The notes beneath the pieces were generated by a model. It searched no databases. It had not been told where the DNA came from and was given only the letters and a program-made list of their open reading frames with translations. From Eriocheir sinensis (taxonomy: Eukaryota > Arthropoda > Malacostraca > Decapoda > Varunidae), in NCBI RefSeq assembly GCF_024679095.1, contig NW_026111754.1, positions 981,001-1,045,000 of the forward strand: a stretch of DNA of 64,000 bases, in the 5' to 3' direction. Position numbers and translations under genes: made by a program. Within the stretch, counting starts at the first letter, position 1. Each line of letters opens with the position of its first letter. This document shows, piece by piece, positions 59,359-64,000 of the stretch.

Positions 59359-59837
59359 TGTTAGCCTTTTTGTTAGCTGATGTGTGGCCGAGCGGTAGCC
59401 GTTATAAGTTCACTTTAGTTCACTTTAGTTCTCTCTCTCAGGTTGATACAAATACCAAATGTATTTTAACTATATTAACAGTTGTACTACATAAGGTTTA
59501 CAGTTTACGTGAGCGAGACGCACGAAATCAGAGACAGCCACACCGCTGCAGGGCGCGGGGCGGCAGAGCACCGCTCGCCTGCCCGTCACCCGTCTTCTCT
59601 CCTCTTCTCTGCGTTGTTCGCCTGTTTTATTTGCTTGTAGTTCGTCCGGAAGGGTGGGGCTTCCGGTTGATGACTGTTGATGAAAGTCATCATTTGCTGA
59701 TCCTACTGTCAGTTCATCACAGCTTCCCACGGCCAAAAGCACGACGTGTTGTTAGACATCCTGTTGTGCGACACCGACCGGGTGTCGCCACACGTACAGT
59801 CATACATACACATGTACATTATAATATACACATTACA
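59359..59837. repeat. Left long terminal repeat (479 bp)
   Basis: Starts TGTTAGCCTTTTTGTTAGC and ends ATACACATTACA. By eye it differs from the right copy at three positions: GGGCGC/GGGGGC near 59550, TCTTCT/TCTTTT near 59592, and CCGGGT/CCAGGT near 59780. About 99% identity suggests a recent insertion. It includes the tRNA-like A-box string TGGCCGAGCGG at about 59385-59395 and a tandem TTCACTTTAG. Confidence 0.92.
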
Positions 59838-62800
59838 TCGCTCGGTTCTCTAAAAGTCGCGACCTCGCGACTCACCCGACCTTTAAAAGCAGTGTACCTA
59901 CCCATGTTACAGTCGCACAATGTGTACTAGTTAAACGAGGTCCTGTTATTGCTTAAAAAAAATATATATACAAGTCAGAGCCCGCCTAACGATACAGCAT
60001 CGGGAAATGCCAAAGACAAGAAAAATAATCATGGAAGTAACAATAAATGGGCAAAGTACATACAGGGCGAGGTAAACAGGGCTAGAGTCGTGGACATGGA
60101 AGCTCAGTACTATTCCGAGAAAACAAAATAATAGCTCGAAAAATTATTTACATGATACATCCTAGTAAAATTAAATTGACTAAACTGTCATTAGGATACA
60201 TGGTAATGGAGCTATTTGGAATAGTAAAAAGAAAAAGGAACAATCCTTGAAGAAGATCTGCTACACACTGAACCTTCGAGTCACACCTGGTCACAAAACT
60301 GTCGCAGAGAAACGCTCATCCGTTGCGTGACAATTAATTGCCAGTGTCGTTACCCTCGGCACGCCTTCGAGACGGGTGGGGTTTACAACAATAGATAAGG
60401 TTGTGTGAAAAGAGGTAATGTTATCCGTAGAGTCTCCTATTAATTACAATGTGATAACAAGGACAAGTCTGGAGAACCTTAGAAGCATCGGCAGTCAGCA
60501 CCACTAACTCCTAATACTCCGTTTTACAGGTCTACAGTACTATAAAAGAAAATCCTGTCACTAAGTTGTGGAGTCACTGTTATAACAAATCTCACAGAAA
60601 TATATAATTCCAGCATAATTGATTAAAGTAATTCCAGCATTAATAAACATCAAATGACAAAGACAAATTTCCACCTATCCCTCGATCGTAACGAATGTGG
60701 ATGACTGACATCTTTGACGCCAAAAATAATTCCCGTAACGGGTAACAGTGGTATGTCAAGTAAGGGTAAGTAAGACTTGTCTGCTTACTTCCAAAGCTTA
60801 TAGATATTCACATGCTGGTTACGATAAAAGTTAGGGACAGCATCTGCTCAAGTTAAGTCTGTTAGTGCAGAGAAAAAGTCTGTTTTAAGCAGAAGCACAT
60901 GAGGTTCAAGGTTAAATTGTACCTATTCCTATGTTAGTCTACACCCTCGGTTATTACGGCTCCAATTGAATTAAGAAGACTGACTGCCTTGCATCAACTC
61001 AGCAATAAAAGAAAATAGTGGGTTAGAGTGAAAAGTATTACTCAAACACTCCCCTTCTCGCATGAAAAAGATGCAGGCAAAAGCTTAGGAACCAAACATA
61101 AATTAGTAGATGCGAGGATGCAGGTTATAGTCGTGTGGTGGAAAGATACACAAAGCAGCGTCAGGCTGAACCTCAAGCCGGCGCTAGTCTTTGGAGACGA
61201 TCACTATGCACCATTCTGTGCAAAAAAAAATCGTAAAGCTCAAATTTCCAACCACCAGTTTATCTGACTATTTCTGCCTAAACCACGGGTAAAAGATCAC
61301 ACCAAGGAATTTTTGATTACCGCTGGTGACACCCAAAAAGGTTTAGGCCAGAGGGTCGCGAAGGCCCCCCTCCCCGACGAACGTGTCGACGGGAAACGAA
61401 GCTTCAAAAAGGACCCAAAATTATTTTAAATGCCATAAAAGTTGGCTGATAAAACCGTGTAGGTATCCAGTTGGGCTGTCGTCCAGGTATACTGCACTCC
61501 TTCGCAGAGGAACTTAAGGACAATCATGTACAAGGAACTCTAGTAATAATCCATTAGCATTACAGAAATGGTTTCTCCATCTGTCTAGTTTCCCTGTTTA
61601 AAACACGAGATCAAATCAGTAGATAGCCTATAGGCGTCCACTTGCCTATTAAAAAGGCCTGGTTTGCACAGTGTCCACAGCAAAATTTATACCCTTTACG
61701 AGGCTGTGTTGCCCATCTTCCCCAAATGTTTCAAGAAAAAGTGACCGAAACGCATCATAATCCTTCCGTCCAGTGAACGCGCTCCTGTTTATGAGGGCCC
61801 TGCGCCCGTTCCCGGGATTGACCTTCGAGCGGCTGAGAGATATTTAATCTCCCGGATTTGACACGAATGAAATGTCCATGACAATCTCACTTTGAAACAA
61901 GAAGTCCCTGGCCGAATAATCTGCCTCCCTTGCTACCCTGCGAAAGGCCTAACTGCTGTTGCTGTTAGTGGGTGATTAGAGGCAGAAGCCATTGTGGGAT
62001 TAGTAAGGTAAGTAAATACCTCTTGGTTGCACATGCAGCGTAGGAGGAGCAAGCACCCTTTGAAGACTGCTACACTCCTTACATGAGAACAGTTACCGTT
62101 ATCCTTGACGGCACTGTTCTTTATCTCTACCCACCCCTCATAGTCCTCTGGTCAGGTTTCTCTGCCATTAAAAAGAGTTACTAGTAAAATGAGGAGCAAA
62201 ATGGTAAAAGAAAAAAAATATTGCTGCAAAAATAAGTAAAGTAATAATCATTCACCGCTAAGTATGTGCTCACTCCTCCCCTATGCTTTTAAAATGCATA
62301 ATAAAAGAGGAAAAAGAATAATGAGTGAGGCTTAGCAAGACATAACTTCTCCACTGTGCAATAAAACACACAAAAGAAAGGAGAAAAGAAAATGAATGAT
62401 TATACATAAAATGCGTAACCATGTTACTCAAGAAAAATATTAAACATCCACACGCCAGAAAAATCAACAGCTGAAAAATCTAATAGATTAGATACGCCCC
62501 CACACGCCTAAACACGTGAACATAATAATAGTAATTCACCTGAAATAATGTTGCAAGTGGTGTAATTACTGAAACCGTATCAATGAGTGTCAGCTATAAT
62601 GTGTTAAAAACCTCGAAGACAGCAACTCGATGCCCCACTACTCAGCACGCTCGCGTCCTTCGCCTCGCCGGTGGCAAGGGCAGGGCTGCAAGGGTGGCAG
62701 GGTCTGCCGTCCACCGTCTGGTAGCGGTGGTGGGAGAGGCGGCGGGCAGACAATATACGCCCACCAGTCACCTCAAAGGTCCGAGTTGCCTGGCGAAGAT

Positions 62801-63260
62801 AAGTGCGCACCTACGACGAGTTGTGTCGTAGGAAGAAACAAATGCCTGGACACCTCCAAGGAAACTTGGTTGTGTGGAGGTACGAGGCGGGGCGCGCGGG
62901 CTGTGTGGAGGTGCGGGGCGGGGCGGGGTGTGCTCTCGGGTGCGGCTGTGTGCTGACTCGACTCACTGGGGCAGGAAAAGCCGCGCGCTGATGTCAGCGT
63001 ATGCTTGCTGTGTCCGATACCGTTCACTGCCCCCACACACTGTCACTGAAGCTACGTTTGAGAGAGAGATATAACAATTCGGAGTAGTTCGTAACTACGC
63101 TGCACATCATTTATGTTAAAAACTTTTGAGCGTTACTTTTTTTTTTACGTGGTTAACAACGAGGCGGCCACCAGCCACCATGCATTTTATGTTATGTTAT
63201 ATTAGAGATAACACCTATAGAACACTTCGGAGAGGTCCGTAAACCGCTGTTCACCATTTT
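59838..63260. other. Internal region of the LTR element, no gene seen
   Basis: 3.4 kb of moderate base composition between the LTRs. I found no frame with recognisable retroviral-type or host domains on either strand and no clear RNA gene. A GC-rich stretch at about 62620-62960 has overlapping frames but no familiar motif. A GAGAGAGA run is at about 63060-63069. Confidence 0.6.
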
Positions 63261-63739
63261 TGTTAGCCTTTTTGTTAGCTGATGTGTGGCCGAGCGGTAG
63301 CCGTTATAAGTTCACTTTAGTTCACTTTAGTTCTCTCTCTCAGGTTGATACAAATACCAAATGTATTTTAACTATATTAACAGTTGTACTACATAAGGTT
63401 TACAGTTTACGTGAGCGAGACGCACGAAATCAGAGACAGCCACACCGCTGCAGGGGGCGGGGCGGCAGAGCACCGCTCGCCTGCCCGTCACCCGTCTTTT
63501 CTCCTCTTCTCTGCGTTGTTCGCCTGTTTTATTTGCTTGTAGTTCGTCCGGAAGGGTGGGGCTTCCGGTTGATGACTGTTGATGAAAGTCATCATTTGCT
63601 GATCCTACTGTCAGTTCATCACAGCTTCCCACGGCCAAAAGCACGACGTGTTGTTAGACATCCTGTTGTGCGACACCGACCAGGTGTCGCCACACGTACA
63701 GTCATACATACACATGTACATTATAATATACACATTACA
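63261..63739. repeat. Right long terminal repeat (479 bp)
   Basis: Direct copy of 59359-59837 at an offset of 3902, with three differences seen by eye. It is followed at once by TGACGTTGCC, which begins with the second TGAC and resumes the Penelope-like RT. Confidence 0.92.
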
Positions 63740-64000
63740 TGACGTTGCCATAAGCGTAACCCAGTCTGTGGTCGCCTTCGATGAGGGGGAGCTTCGTACT
63801 GCTGTTGTTGTTAGTCTGGCGGATGATACGGTTCAACTTCGTCTTGATATCGTTCGTTGGGTTTCTTGTGATTCTGCTGAATTTTGTGGTGTCGGCCAGG
63901 ATGGTTGCCATCTTATTCAAGTAGACATATTTGTCAAGAATGACAAAGATAGATGACTTATCGGCCCTGAGGATGACAATGCGATCGTTGCTCCTCAGTT
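63740..64000 (-). pseudogene. Penelope-like reverse transcriptase, N-terminal part
   Basis: Open on the - strand from the window edge: SNDRIVILRADKSSIFVILD, YVYLNKMATILADTTKF, NPTNDIKTKLNRIIRQ, LPLIEGDHRLGYAYGNV. In Penelope-like elements ILRADK..., then the GDHRLGY-like block, directly precede the KTHKEGHPLRPI block that begins the fragment at 59358. The frame joins in register once the LTR element and one TGAC are removed. It continues beyond the right end of the window. Confidence 0.9.

Larger units (their letters stand above)
59359..63739. mobile_element. LTR retrotransposon derivative without coding capacity (4.38 kb)
   Basis: Two 479-bp direct repeats with TG...CA ends flank 3423 bp, and TGAC flanks the whole. 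The element interrupts the Penelope-like RT, whose two parts fit together once the insert and one TGAC are removed. No gag, protease, RT or integrase motif is visible inside, and the longest frames are under 110 codons, so it would depend on another element's enzymes (LARD- or TRIM-like). The strand is not settled. On the - strand, AAAA then TGGTGAACAGCGG follows the LTR and might be a tRNA primer site; no convincing polypurine tract was found on either strand. Confidence 0.85.

Noticed and set aside
59385..59460. tRNA-like promoter in the LTR (TGGCCGAGCGG)
   Set aside because: The A-box match is good but the only B-box candidate (GGTTGATACAAATACC) is poor and has the wrong spacing in its core; probably chance.
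62583..63074. GC-rich overlapping frames of 60-108 codons inside the LTR element
   Set aside because: No motif, several frames open at once as expected from base composition.

Overview
This is a eukaryotic, repeat-dominated window with no host protein-coding gene that I can support. Long (TA)n, (CA)n, (GA)n and (TAC)n tracts, a tRNA-derived SINE, decayed non-LTR retrotransposons of several kinds, a Penelope-like element and a hAT-like end together suggest an arthropod genome, possibly a decapod crustacean. That assignment is an inference; nothing here fixes the species.

Layout. 1-30272: a very AT-rich satellite array of ~45-bp monomers. It reads on the + strand up to ~8580 and on the - strand after that. 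It is built into higher-order repeats (1.18 kb on the left, ~5.5-5.7 kb on the right), broken by about a dozen (TA)n tracts, and carries two copies of one SINE (1891-2244 +, 22220-22582 -) and a 5'-truncated LINE (25955-27483 -). 30273-31582: a second 5'-truncated LINE (-) whose truncated end runs straight into a G-rich 36-bp minisatellite (31583-36370). 36960-38030: a decayed retrotransposon ORF1/gag-like gene (-) with two zinc knuckles and a PHD-like cluster, followed by a hAT-like terminus, a compound microsatellite and a 40-bp minisatellite. 39596-40657: a frameshifted LINE ORF1 (+). 41300-44763: an AT-rich LINE ORF2 (endonuclease plus reverse transcriptase, decayed) with a 3' hairpin and simple-repeat tail. 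45345-56836: 11.5 kb of purine-rich tandem repeats (GAA/GAC, then 23-bp, then 36-bp units). 56942-58715: a patchwork of LINE fragments in both orientations and a 79-bp palindrome. 58716-64000: a Penelope-like reverse transcriptase (-) split by a 4.38-kb LTR element with 479-bp LTRs and a 4-bp target duplication (TGAC).

The genes do not form a pathway; they are independent selfish elements. The best-resolved biology is the order of insertions: the Penelope-like element was in place first and a young LTR element lacking coding capacity then split it; the two SINE copies lie within ~100 bp of the same position in the satellite higher-order unit; and one LINE family is present twice (30.3 kb and 57.6 kb). 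Long open frames in the arrays (up to 2,753 codons) are consequences of repeat composition and unit length and are not annotated as genes.
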